Source: Thiobacillus sp. (GTDB lineage Bacteria; Pseudomonadota; Gammaproteobacteria; Burkholderiales; Thiobacillaceae). From it: DNA of 33,912 bases. The position numbers and the translations under genes were made by a program. Positions 26,849 to 33,912 of this stretch are shown one piece after another. The DNA is taken from contig JANJWF010000018.1 in the NCBI GenBank assembly GCA_024709685.1, forward strand, positions 1-33,912, given 5' to 3'. The notes beneath the pieces were generated by a model. That model made no database searches. It was not told the origin of the DNA and saw only the letters and a list, made by a program, of their open reading frames with translations. How positions within the stretch are numbered: position 1 is the first letter of the stretch; each line of letters begins with the position of its first letter.

Positions 26849-28141
26849 ATGCATCCTGTCGAAATCGGCCTCCTCGTCGGCCTCGCCGTCCTCATCCTTG
26901 CGACTGTTTCCCTGCTGCTGCGGCTCCATGCGCTGTGGCGCGAGCAACGCGAATTGCCCGCATTGCTGACGCAGGACATGGATGCGCGCCACCGTGCGGT
27001 ACTGACCGACCTGCACGCAGGCCTGTCGCAGCAATCCGACCGCATACAGAACCAGTTGGCAGCCCTGCAGATTTCGCAGACCGAGCGACTCGCGGAGACG
27101 CGCGCAACCGTCACCGGCCAGTTCGGCCAGTTCCAGACCGCGATGCTGGAAAAGTTGATCGAGCAGGGGCGCGCCGAGCAGAGCCTGCTGCAGGACACGC
27201 TGAAGCACATGACTACGCAGTTCGGCGAGCGTGTGCAGCAGCTTTCACAGACAGTCGACGGGCGGCTGAACGAAATTTCCGGCAAGGTCGCCGAGCGGCT
27301 CGACGAAGGTTTTAAGAAGACCAACGATACCTTCACCTCGGTGATGACGCGGCTCGCCGTGATCGACGAGGCGCAGAAGAAAATCGAGGGGCTCGCCTCC
27401 AACGTCGTCTCGCTGCAGGAGATATTGGGCGACAAGCGCTCGCGCGGCGCCTTCGGCGAGGTGCAACTGGAAGCGCTGGTGCGGAACAGCCTGCCGCCCG
27501 ATGCCTATGCGTTCCAGCACACCCTGAAAAGCGGCGTCCGCGCCGACTGCGCCCTGATCCTGCCCGAGCCGACCGGAACGGTGTGTGTCGATTCCAAGTT
27601 CCCACTGGAGAACTACAGCCGCATGTTCGACGACAGCCTGTCGCCGGCCGAGCGCGACGCGGCGCGGCGGCAGTTCAAGGCGGACGTCAGGAAGCATGTC
27701 GAGGACATCGCCGCCAAATACATCGTCGAAGGCGAAACCTCCGACGGCGCGGTGATGTTTCTGCCAGCCGAGGCCGTGTTCGCCGAAATCCACGCCTACC
27801 ATCCGGATCTGGTCGAGCACGCGCAGAAAAAGCGCGTGTGGCTTACCTCACCGACCACACTGATGGCAGTGCTCAACACCGCGCGGGCAGTGATCCGCGA
27901 TTCGGAAACGCGGCGCATGGCCCACGTGATCAAGGACGAGTTGGCCAAACTGGCCAAGGATTTCTCCCGTTTCGACGAGCGCATGAAGAAGCTCGCCACT
28001 CACATCGAGCAGGCCAGCAAGGATGTGAGCGAAGTGCGCATTTCAAGCGACAAGATCAGCCGCCGCTTCCAGCAGATCGAGCGGGTCGAGCTCGAACATC
28101 CGGAAACAACCAGCGCGCGCCTGCTCGACACCGACGAATGA
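26849..28141 (+). CDS. rmuC: DNA recombination protein RmuC
   Basis: RmuC limits recombination at inverted repeats; its core resembles restriction-endonuclease-like nucleases. The 430-aa product starts with a membrane helix (about 5-25), then a long coiled coil (about 30-190, rich in Gln, Glu and Leu). The RmuC domain follows with RGAFGEVQLEALVRNSLPPDAY (about 199-220), ADCALILPE, VCVDSKFPLENY and PTTLMAVLNTARAV. Length and order match the family. It follows the typA terminator and is 10 bases upstream of mtfA. Confidence 0.95.
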   Translation: MHPVEIGLLVGLAVLILATVSLLLRLHALWREQRELPALLTQDMDARHRAVLTDLHAGLSQQSDRIQNQLAALQISQTERLAETRATVTGQFGQFQTAMLEKLIEQGRAEQSLLQDTLKHMTTQFGERVQQLSQTVDGRLNEISGKVAERLDEGFKKTNDTFTSVMTRLAVIDEAQKKIEGLASNVVSLQEILGDKRSRGAFGEVQLEALVRNSLPPDAYAFQHTLKSGVRADCALILPEPTGTVCVDSKFPLENYSRMFDDSLSPAERDAARRQFKADVRKHVEDIAAKYIVEGETSDGAVMFLPAEAVFAEIHAYHPDLVEHAQKKRVWLTSPTTLMAVLNTARAVIRDSETRRMAHVIKDELAKLAKDFSRFDERMKKLATHIEQASKDVSEVRISSDKISRRFQQIERVELEHPETTSARLLDTDE

Positions 28142-28151
28142 GCGCAAGGGC

Positions 28152-28931
28152 ATGAGCTGGTTCGGCTGCTGGCGGCGCACGCACATTCTCAAGCGGCACC
28201 TCATTCCTGCCGACGCTTTCGACGCGATCCTTGCCCGCCTCCCGGTCATGCGCGGGCTCGATACGCAGGAGCGGGCGCGCCTGCGGGAGTCCGCCAGTCT
28301 GTTCATCCACGACAAGGCTTTCTACGCGGCCGGCGGCGCCGTCGTCGACGACGCCGTGCAGCGGGTCATCGCCCTGCAGGCTTGCCTGCTGACGTTGAAT
28401 CTCGACGAGGAAAGCTACCGCGGCTGGAGCGAGATCATTCTCTATCCGGACGAGTTCCTGCGCTCCCGCGAGGAAATGGACGACGCGGGCGTCGTGCACC
28501 ATTCACGCGACATCCTTGCCGGCGAATCCTGGCATGGCGGCCCGCTGGTGCTTTCACTCGCCGACGTCGCGGCCAGCGGCCAGGTCGACGGCTTCAATGT
28601 CGTGCTGCACGAATTCGCCCACAAGCTCGACATGCTCAACGGGGACGCCAATGGCTATCCGCCGCTGCATCGCGGCATGGATGCCGCCGCCTGGGCGCAC
28701 GATTTCAGCACGGCGTACGAGGATCTCTGCGCCCGCGTCGAGGCAGGCGAGGAGACCACCATCGACCCCTACGCCACCGTCGATCCCGCCGAGTTTTTTG
28801 CGGTGCTGACCGAGGCCTTCTTCGAAACGCCACACCTGCTGCACGCCGAATATCCTGCGGTCTATGGACAGCTGCAGCAGTTCTACCGCCAGCATCCGCT
28901 GGCCCGGCTGGGGAGACCCGAGCATGAATGA
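28152..28931 (+). CDS. mtfA: Zinc-dependent peptidase MtfA (M90 family)
   Basis: MtfA in E. coli is a cytosolic metallopeptidase that binds the repressor Mlc and so affects glucose uptake. The 259-aa protein shows the zinc motif HEFAHKLD (His153, Glu154, His157) and the downstream glutamate-containing segment FFAVLTEAFFETP that supplies the third ligand in this family. The earlier block GWSEIILYPDEF is also typical. The true substrate here is unknown. Its end overlaps the aminotransferase gene by eight bases. Confidence 0.92.
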   Translation: MSWFGCWRRTHILKRHLIPADAFDAILARLPVMRGLDTQERARLRESASLFIHDKAFYAAGGAVVDDAVQRVIALQACLLTLNLDEESYRGWSEIILYPDEFLRSREEMDDAGVVHHSRDILAGESWHGGPLVLSLADVAASGQVDGFNVVLHEFAHKLDMLNGDANGYPPLHRGMDAAAWAHDFSTAYEDLCARVEAGEETTIDPYATVDPAEFFAVLTEAFFETPHLLHAEYPAVYGQLQQFYRQHPLARLGRPEHE

Positions 28932-30087
28932 GCCCCGCACCGCTGCCCGCATGGAGGGCATGGCGCCGTTCCATGTGATGGACATCCTGGCCCGCGCGCA
29001 GTCACTGGAGGCTGCCGGGCGCGACATCATCCATCTCGAGATCGGCGAGCCCGATTTCGCCACCCCCGCCCCCATCGTCGAGGCCGGTGTCGCCGCGCTG
29101 CACGCCGGGCATACCCGCTACACCGGCGCGCTCGGACTGCCCGCCCTGCGCGAGGCCATCGCCGGATTTCACGCCACGCGCTGGCAGGCCACAGTCGATC
29201 CGGCACGGGTCGTGGTGACCCCGGGGGCATCGGGCGCCCTGCTGCTGGCACTGGGTCTGCTGGCCGGCCGCGGCGACGAGGTGCTGATGGCCGATCCCGG
29301 CTATCCCTGCAACCGCCATTTCACCCGGTTTTGCGATGCCCGGGCGGTCACCATTGCGGTCGATGCCAGCTGCGGCTTTCAGCTCACGCTCGAGCTGATC
29401 ATGCGCCATGCCAGCCCTGCCACCCGCGCAGTGCTCATCGCCAGTCCGTCGAACCCCACCGGCACCGCAATCTCCCGCAGCGAACTTGTGCGCATCCATG
29501 ACTGGTGCAGCGCACAGGGAGTAGCCCTGATCGTCGACGAGATCTATCTGACGCTTACCTACGACGGCGACGAGCACAGCGCCGCGCACTGGGACGACGT
29601 GTTCGTGATCAACAGCTTCTCGAAGGGGTTCCTGATGACAGGCTGGCGCCTCGGCTGGCTGATCGCGCCAGACTGGGCCTTGCCCGGGCTCGAACGGCTG
29701 GCGCAAAACCTGTTCCTGGCGGCAGCCACCCCGGCACAGCATGCCGCACTGGCTGCATTCCTGCCTGCCACGCTGACTGAACTCGATCGCCACAAGACTG
29801 AGCTGAGCGCCCGCCGCGACTATTTGCTGTCCGCCCTGCGCTGGCTGGGGTTCGTGATCCCCGTAACGCCGCAGGGCGCGTTCTACGTGTATGCCGATTG
29901 CAGCCGATTCGCCCATGACAGCCACGCGTTTGCCAACCAGTTGCTCGGGCAGACGGGTATCGCGGTCACGCCCGGGATCGACTTTGGCTCCCATCACGCG
30001 GAACGTCATGTCCGCTTCGCCTACACGCAACCCCTGCCACGGCTGGCCGAAGCCGTCACCCGGCTCGAACGCTTCCTGCAGGCATAA
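28924..30087 (+). CDS. Class I/II PLP-dependent aminotransferase
   Basis: This 387-aa fold-type I aminotransferase has the expected residues: SNPTG with Asn177, Asp205 and Tyr208 in IVDEIYLTLTY, the Schiff-base Lys234 in SFSKGFLMTGWRLGW, and the C-terminal substrate arginine region HVRFAYTQ. Substrate cannot be fixed from sequence; the family includes aspartate, alanine and aromatic aminotransferases. The open frame extends upstream, but the ATG at 28924 (eight bases inside mtfA) gives the normal N-terminus NEPRTAARM followed by HLEIGEPDF. A terminator follows directly. Confidence 0.9.
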   Translation: MNEPRTAARMEGMAPFHVMDILARAQSLEAAGRDIIHLEIGEPDFATPAPIVEAGVAALHAGHTRYTGALGLPALREAIAGFHATRWQATVDPARVVVTPGASGALLLALGLLAGRGDEVLMADPGYPCNRHFTRFCDARAVTIAVDASCGFQLTLELIMRHASPATRAVLIASPSNPTGTAISRSELVRIHDWCSAQGVALIVDEIYLTLTYDGDEHSAAHWDDVFVINSFSKGFLMTGWRLGWLIAPDWALPGLERLAQNLFLAAATPAQHAALAAFLPATLTELDRHKTELSARRDYLLSALRWLGFVIPVTPQGAFYVYADCSRFAHDSHAFANQLLGQTGIAVTPGIDFGSHHAERHVRFAYTQPLPRLAEAVTRLERFLQA

Positions 30088-30112
30088 AAAAACCGGCCAA
30101 AAGGCCGGTTTT
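30086..30112. terminator. Bidirectional terminator between convergent genes
   Basis: AAAACCGGCC, loop AAAA, GGCCGGTTTT form a perfect 10-bp stem. On the plus strand it ends the aminotransferase with four U. On the minus strand it ends the small lipoprotein gene with seven U, so it should be stronger in that direction. Confidence 0.9.
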
Positions 30113-30127
30113 CGTCCTGAACCGGAA

Positions 30128-30364
30128 TTACTTGGCAGCAGGAGCGGGAGCAGGTTCGGCAGGAGCAGCTTCAGCAGGAGCGGCTTCAGCAGGAGCAGCT
30201 TCAGCGGGAGCAGCTTCAGCGGGAGCGGCTTCAGCGGGAGCGGCTTCCATCGGAGCAGGCGCTTCGGCAGCGGGCGCTTCAGCGGGAGCAGCAGCTTCTT
30301 CTTTTTGGCCACAAGCAGCCATGGAAACGGCCAGCAGGGCAGCCAGGAGGACGGAATATTTCAT
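30128..30364 (-). CDS. Small Ala/Pro/Glu-repeat lipoprotein
   Basis: This 78-aa protein begins with a lipoprotein signal (MKYSVLLAALLAVSMAAC, lipobox MAAC, lipidated Cys18) followed by GQKEE and then a low-complexity tail of Ala, Pro and Glu built on a PAEAA-type five-residue repeat, ending in AAK. The mature part has no fold-forming sequence; it may be an extended envelope spacer. Function unknown. AGGGA precedes the ATG, an extended -10 promoter lies about 75 bases upstream and a strong terminator follows, so it is a complete single-gene unit. Confidence 0.8.
   Translation of the reverse strand: MKYSVLLAALLAVSMAACGQKEEAAAPAEAPAAEAPAPMEAAPAEAAPAEAAPAEAAPAEAAPAEAAPAEPAPAPAAK
30162..30251 (-). 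repeat. Six tandem 15-bp units within the lipoprotein gene
   Basis: On the plus strand the unit ggagcagcttcagcg is repeated six times with small changes (A or G at two positions; the last copy ends ccatc). Each unit encodes five residues, so copy-number change keeps the reading frame. Confidence 0.85.
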
Positions 30365-30440
30365 TTGATTTTCCCTTTACTTACATATAAAAACCCACAC
30401 CAGAGATCGGTCCGGGACTTGAGATCCAGCCGACGCGCGG

Positions 30441-30449
30441 ATTCTAGCA
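30441..30449 (-). promoter_or_regulatory. Extended -10 promoter of the lipoprotein gene
   Basis: On the minus strand TGC then TAGAAT gives an extended -10. The upstream DNA (about 30455-30490) is unusually AT-rich for this window. No strong -35; TTGTGG sits at a long spacing of 19. The remainder of the 165-base gap shows nothing else. Confidence 0.5.
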
Positions 30450-30529
30450 AATCGACAAAAGAAAACCACAATCTACTAAAAAATTGATTTACTGCAACCC
30501 GCATGTAGCAAAATCACAACACGGCAGGT

Positions 30530-30820
30530 TCACGTGTCATGATCTTGGGGGGTCTCCATGAACTTGCCGGGACGGGCGCCAGAGCGCAATTTACCTTGAT
30601 AGACAAAGCCCGTGTCATGGCTGCGACTGCCGTCCGGTACGGTGATGAGTTCATTTTCGCTCCAGATCCAGACATGGCCGTCGCGGGTGTCGAGGATGAA
30701 CGCGCGCACCTCTGGCCGCCCTCGGCGCCCACCAACGGCGGTGCCTGATAACGCTCCTCCATGGCCCGAGCACTGGTCGACAACGCAGGTGCGCTCAACA
30801 GCATCCCATCCAGCCTTCAT
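30530..30820 (-). CDS. Small conserved-looking protein of unknown function
   Basis: This 96-aa protein begins MKAGWDAVERTCVVDQC, where the start codon lies 10 bases after the hslO stop. Its second half has a regular beta-like pattern (VRAFILDTRDGHVWIWSEN, then TGFVYQGKLRSGARPGKF) seen in small proteins that report a value or tag rather than catalyse; I cannot name a family. The frame is open well upstream inside hslO, but that part has no protein-like character. Last gene of the moxR-VWA-hslO operon. Confidence 0.65.
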   Translation of the reverse strand: MKAGWDAVERTCVVDQCSGHGGALSGTAVGGRRGRPEVRAFILDTRDGHVWIWSENELITVPDGSRSHDTGFVYQGKLRSGARPGKFMETPQDHDT

Positions 30821-30830
30821 CGCGGATCTT

Positions 30831-31700
30831 TCACTTCCCTGCGCCCTTTCTCGCAAAAAGCTCAGCCACGGCAGCGTTATCCAGCACATATTCATGGTTG
30901 CAGATATCGTCATGCACACGGATCTCGCCGTGTTCGGCGAGAATGGCCTCGCATTCGGCACGCCCGACGCCGCGCAGCATCGATTCGATCTTGCCCTGAT
31001 CGCGCGGGCAGTGATAGCTGACCGACCGGGGGTCGAATACCCGCACATCTTCTTCGGGAAACAGGCGCCCGATCAGCTTGATCGAGCCGAGCTCCAGCAG
31101 TTCCTCAGCCCGCACGGTGCCGGCCAGCACCTGCACCCGATCCCAGCCGTCGGCATCGCGCTCGTCCGCGCCTGGCAATGCCTGGAGGAACAGGCCCGCA
31201 GCCGCCTCATGATCGGCCGCCAGCCACAGGCGGGTGGGCAGTTGCTCGGACTGGGCCAGATAATGCTCGAACACGGCTGCCAGGGTCTCCCCCTCCAGCG
31301 GCACATGGCTCTGGTAGGGCTGGCGCATGTTGGCAGTGTCGAGGGTCAGGGTCAGCGCGCCTTCCCCCAGCAGAGCCGGCAGGCTGCCCGCAGGCGAATC
31401 CGACGTAGTCCGCGCCATGCCGCGTAGGCGCAACTGTTCGTCGCAGTCCATCACCAGGAGCGACACTTCACCGTTGCCGCGCAACTGGAACATGAGCCGT
31501 CCCGCCTGCTTGAGGTTGGCGGTGATCAGCGTGGTCACCGCCGCCAACTGCCCCAGCAGTTCCAGAACAGGCTCGGGGTAGTCGCGCCCCGCAGTCATCT
31601 CGCGCCAGGCCGGGCCAAGTTGAACCCAGGCGCCGCGAATGTCGAGTTGCTCGAACAGGAAACTGCGAACACGGCTGGACTGGACGTTGGCGGAGCTCAA
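30831..31700 (-). CDS. hslO: Hsp33-family chaperone with an altered zinc site
   Basis: Hsp33 is a cytosolic chaperone normally switched on by oxidation of a zinc centre made of CxC and CxxC. The 289-aa protein matches the family along its length (FLFEQLDIRGAWVQLG, HVPLEGETLAAVFEHYLAQSEQLPT region, FPEEDVRVFDP). At the C-terminus the first pair reads YHCPRDQ (Cys231 kept, second Cys replaced by Arg233) and the second reads HDDICNHEY (first Cys replaced by Asp264, Cys267 kept). Two of four ligands are therefore missing, and histidines lie next to both. The start is a TTG that overlaps the VWA gene stop (TTGA); no better start exists nearby. Confidence 0.88.
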   Translation of the reverse strand: MSSANVQSSRVRSFLFEQLDIRGAWVQLGPAWREMTAGRDYPEPVLELLGQLAAVTTLITANLKQAGRLMFQLRGNGEVSLLVMDCDEQLRLRGMARTTSDSPAGSLPALLGEGALTLTLDTANMRQPYQSHVPLEGETLAAVFEHYLAQSEQLPTRLWLAADHEAAAGLFLQALPGADERDADGWDRVQVLAGTVRAEELLELGSIKLIGRLFPEEDVRVFDPRSVSYHCPRDQGKIESMLRGVGRAECEAILAEHGEIRVHDDICNHEYVLDNAAVAELFARKGAGK

Positions 31701-32953
31701 TTGAGTTGCACCCGCTCGCCCCAGGGCACGGCACCCTTCCCCTTGACCAGCCAGATCACCGGGTAATTCGGTGGCGCCTTGGGGAAATCGCCTTCAGCGT
31801 CGGTGAAATACACGAGCATGTTGGGGCTGCGATTCTCATGCTCGAGCCAGTCGAATACCGGCCTGAAGTCGGTACCACCCCCACCTTCGATCTCCACCGG
31901 AAGCTGCATGGCGTCCCAGGGTTCGAATTCCCACGGGGCCGCGTCAGCCAAGTGATTGTCGCAGGCCAGCAGCGTGATCCTGGCGCGCACCTGGCCTTTC
32001 AAAGCGTCCAGTTCGCTGACGAATTCGCGCAATTCGTCGTCGCTGATCGATCCGCTGGTGTCGATCGCCGCCACCACATCGATCCCCTCGCTCGACAGAC
32101 GAGGCAGCAACGCTTCGCCCTCGCGCCTCGACGGGCGCCGCCACGAATAATCGTCACGCTGGTTGACCGCGAAGAAGCGCGCCAGGAGCGCGCGCCACGG
32201 CAGGGTGGGTGCGAGCAATCCGTCGATCCAGCGCGTCATCGATTGCGACAGCTTGCCGGCGAGACGCGCTGCCTGGGCGGCGGCGGCGAGACGATTCTTC
32301 CACTGCTCGGCGAGTTCCTCGCGCTCGGCAGGCGACAACTCGTCCGGCTTCTGCGAAGCCTGGCTGCCGCTGCCGTGCCGTTCATCGGCCTGGCTCTGGC
32401 CTTCCCTGCCCTCTCCCCCGGATTCGCCGGCATCCGGGTTGTCCTGCCGCTCGCTCTCGTCGGGGTTGCTGCCCGATTCGCTGTCGTTGTCGAACATGTG
32501 CTGATCGAAGGACTCTTCGGGCGTGTCTTCGGGAATCAGCGGGTAGATTTCCTCGGCAGACAGCGTCATGAAATTCTGGTCGGCAAGAATGCCGTGCAGC
32601 GGCGGCTTCAGGCCTTCCTCGATCAGGATCAGGTTGACTGCGTGGTCGCAGGCCACGTCCCAGCGCCGTTTGACCCGGTGATTGCGGCGGTGGGTATGCC
32701 CCATCGCACAATGCATCGCCTCATGCGCGAGCACGAACTGCGTCTGGGCGAGACTCAGGTTGCCGATGAATTGGGGATTGAAGTAGAACGCCTGCGCATC
32801 GGTGCCGGTGGTGGCGCACCAGTCGCCGCCGACCTTCAGCGGCAAATGCATCACGAGCGCGCCGAGAAACGGCCGCTCCATGATGAGGCGGGTACGTGCG
32901 GCAGCCAGCTTGGTGAGAATCGGCTCAAGCGCGGCATCGGGTTGGTCGGCCAT
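31697..32953 (-). CDS. Putative metallopeptidase with VWA-like domain (DUF2201 type)
   Basis: The 418-aa protein has an N-terminal domain with a zinc-peptidase motif, LAHEAMHCAMGH (His77, Glu78, His81). An acidic, Ser/Gly-rich linker (about 145-205) and a C-terminal von Willebrand A-like domain follow, with the MIDAS start AAIDTSGSISDDE (Asp298, Ser300, Ser302), a threonine loop GGGGTDFRPV and a further acidic segment YFTDAEGDFP. This matches the DUF2201 layout commonly paired with MoxR ATPases. It starts three bases after the moxR stop. A chaperone-like role with the ATPase is inferred; peptidase activity is not proven. Confidence 0.88.
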   Translation of the reverse strand: MADQPDAALEPILTKLAAARTRLIMERPFLGALVMHLPLKVGGDWCATTGTDAQAFYFNPQFIGNLSLAQTQFVLAHEAMHCAMGHTHRRNHRVKRRWDVACDHAVNLILIEEGLKPPLHGILADQNFMTLSAEEIYPLIPEDTPEESFDQHMFDNDSESGSNPDESERQDNPDAGESGGEGREGQSQADERHGSGSQASQKPDELSPAEREELAEQWKNRLAAAAQAARLAGKLSQSMTRWIDGLLAPTLPWRALLARFFAVNQRDDYSWRRPSRREGEALLPRLSSEGIDVVAAIDTSGSISDDELREFVSELDALKGQVRARITLLACDNHLADAAPWEFEPWDAMQLPVEIEGGGGTDFRPVFDWLEHENRSPNMLVYFTDAEGDFPKAPPNYPVIWLVKGKGAVPWGERVQLN

Positions 32954-32956
32954 GAC

Positions 32957-33912
32957 TTAATGTTCGTACAGAACGAGATCGGTGATGCTGTTGGCCCACT
33001 CGGCGAAGGCTGGCACGGCGAACAGCGGCCGCCCCACCGCGCGATGCAGGTCCGACACCAGCATCACGCCCATCTCCCGCTGCGGGAAACGCTGCGCATA
33101 CTTGAGAATATTGCCGTAAACAGCAGCGGCATTGCCGCTGTCGGCGGCTTGCAGTGCTTTTCTCACCAGCGCAGCCGCAACCCCGTACTGCAGATCGATC
33201 CCTTCGGGTACATCCGCAGCCTCGCCGGCAATGATGGCGTCGATGTCCGGTATCTGCGCCATATTGTCGACGAAGGTTTTCAGTTCCAGCCCGGCGGATT
33301 GCCCCACGCAAGCGACCAGTGAATCCGCCAGCAGCGGCGTCGTGTCGAATTTCTGCAGCGCGCGGTGAGCGTATTCCCACGAGCGCGGACTGGGGAAGGC
33401 GATCGGCGTGTGCGCGGGATCGAAACTGAACAGAAGATCGGGGCGGAAGCGCAAAAAGGCGACCACGCGCGGGTCGATGGTTTCGCTGTGCGCCCAGTCA
33501 ACCCAGTCGTCGAGATTCACCTCGACCTCGTAATGGGTGAAGCGATTGGCCAGTGGCGCCGGCATGGCATAGGTGACGCCGCGGTCGCCCTGCCGGTTGC
33601 CGGCGGCGAAAATCACCCAGCCGTCGGGTACTTTGTACTCGCCGAGGCGACGGTCGAGAATCAACTGGTAGGCCGCGGCCGACACGGTAGGCGGTGCCGA
33701 GGTGATCTCATCGAGGAACAGGATCCCGGACTGGCCGTGGCGCCCGGCGTCGGGCAGCACAGCGGGAATCAACCATTCGACCAGTTGGCCGCTGCGGAAC
33801 GGGATGCCGCGCAGGTCGGTCGGCTCCATCTGGCTCAAACGGATGTCGATCAGCGGCACGCTGTGCTGCCGGGCGATCTTGGCGACGATCTGCGACTTGC
33901 CGACCCCCGGTG
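32957..33912 (-). CDS. MoxR-family AAA+ ATPase, N-terminus missing
   Basis: The gene runs off the right edge; 317 residues remain. The first visible residues are PGVGKS, the end of the Walker A loop, so roughly 40-60 residues are lost. Walker B is GILFLDEITSAPP, sensor 1 is IFAAGNRQGDRG, and PAPLANRF carries the arginine region. These identify a MoxR-type AAA+ protein. MoxR ATPases usually work with a VWA partner in protein or metal-cofactor maturation; the partner is encoded three bases downstream. Target unknown. Confidence 0.9.
   Translation of the reverse strand, partial: PGVGKSQIVAKIARQHSVPLIDIRLSQMEPTDLRGIPFRSGQLVEWLIPAVLPDAGRHGQSGILFLDEITSAPPTVSAAAYQLILDRRLGEYKVPDGWVIFAAGNRQGDRGVTYAMPAPLANRFTHYEVEVNLDDWVDWAHSETIDPRVVAFLRFRPDLLFSFDPAHTPIAFPSPRSWEYAHRALQKFDTTPLLADSLVACVGQSAGLELKTFVDNMAQIPDIDAIIAGEAADVPEGIDLQYGVAAALVRKALQAADSGNAAAVYGNILKYAQRFPQREMGVMLVSDLHRAVGRPLFAVPAFAEWANSITDLVLYEH

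Noticed and set aside
30132-30368. A 78-codon plus-strand frame of Ala, Gly and Ser repeats
   Set aside because: Antisense of the 15-bp tandem repeats; the minus-strand reading has a proper lipoprotein signal, ribosome binding site, promoter and terminator.
30514-30804. A 96-codon minus-strand frame overlapping the small gene after hslO
   Set aside because: It competes with the frame at 30530-30820, which starts 10 bases after hslO and has a more protein-like pattern.

Overview
The window looks like the chromosome of a GC-rich betaproteobacterium. Gene order and protein character suggest a Nitrosomonadales or Thiobacillus-like organism; this is inference from gene content, not a database match. 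It is mostly housekeeping DNA with high coding density and many 4-nt stop/start overlaps (ATGA, GTGA, TTGA). I see no tRNA, rRNA, CRISPR array or complete transposase gene.

Positions 1-12581 (minus strand) hold one long canonical cluster, read right to left: rpsB, tsf, pyrH, frr, uppS, cdsA, dxr, rseP, bamA, skp, lpxD, fabZ, lpxA and the first 42 codons of lpxB. It joins translation (S2, EF-Ts, ribosome recycling), pyrimidine and isoprenoid supply, phospholipid synthesis, outer-membrane assembly and lipid A synthesis. A good sigma-70 promoter and a structured leader, probably an S2-controlled one, precede rpsB. Divergently, map (broken by a one-base frameshift) is translationally coupled to glnD (12724-16081).

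Positions 16199-19520 (minus) contain two units. hpt-mtnP-rsuA-def combines purine salvage, rRNA modification and deformylation. Downstream of def lies a small pair, a FlaF-like protein and a 77-aa basic protein, preceded by what looks like a flagellar sigma-28 (FliA) promoter.

Positions 19609-24615 (plus) contain ampD overlapping a ClsC-type phospholipase D lipoprotein gene, then purT, a group II truncated haemoglobin and a 420-aa membrane-anchored protein of unknown function. Positions 24616-24935 contain a promoter and a 268-bp palindromic element with 32-bp terminal inverted repeats. This element forms most of the typA (bipA) 5' leader and ends five bases before the typA start codon. typA, rmuC, mtfA and a class I aminotransferase follow, ending at a bidirectional terminator.

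Positions 30128-33912 (minus) contain a repeat-built Ala/Pro/Glu lipoprotein. Upstream of it is a tightly packed operon: a MoxR AAA+ ATPase (cut by the window edge), a metallopeptidase/VWA-like protein, an Hsp33 homologue lacking two of the four zinc cysteines, and a 96-aa unknown protein. This operon, the typA leader element and the FliA-type promoter are the least ordinary parts of the window.
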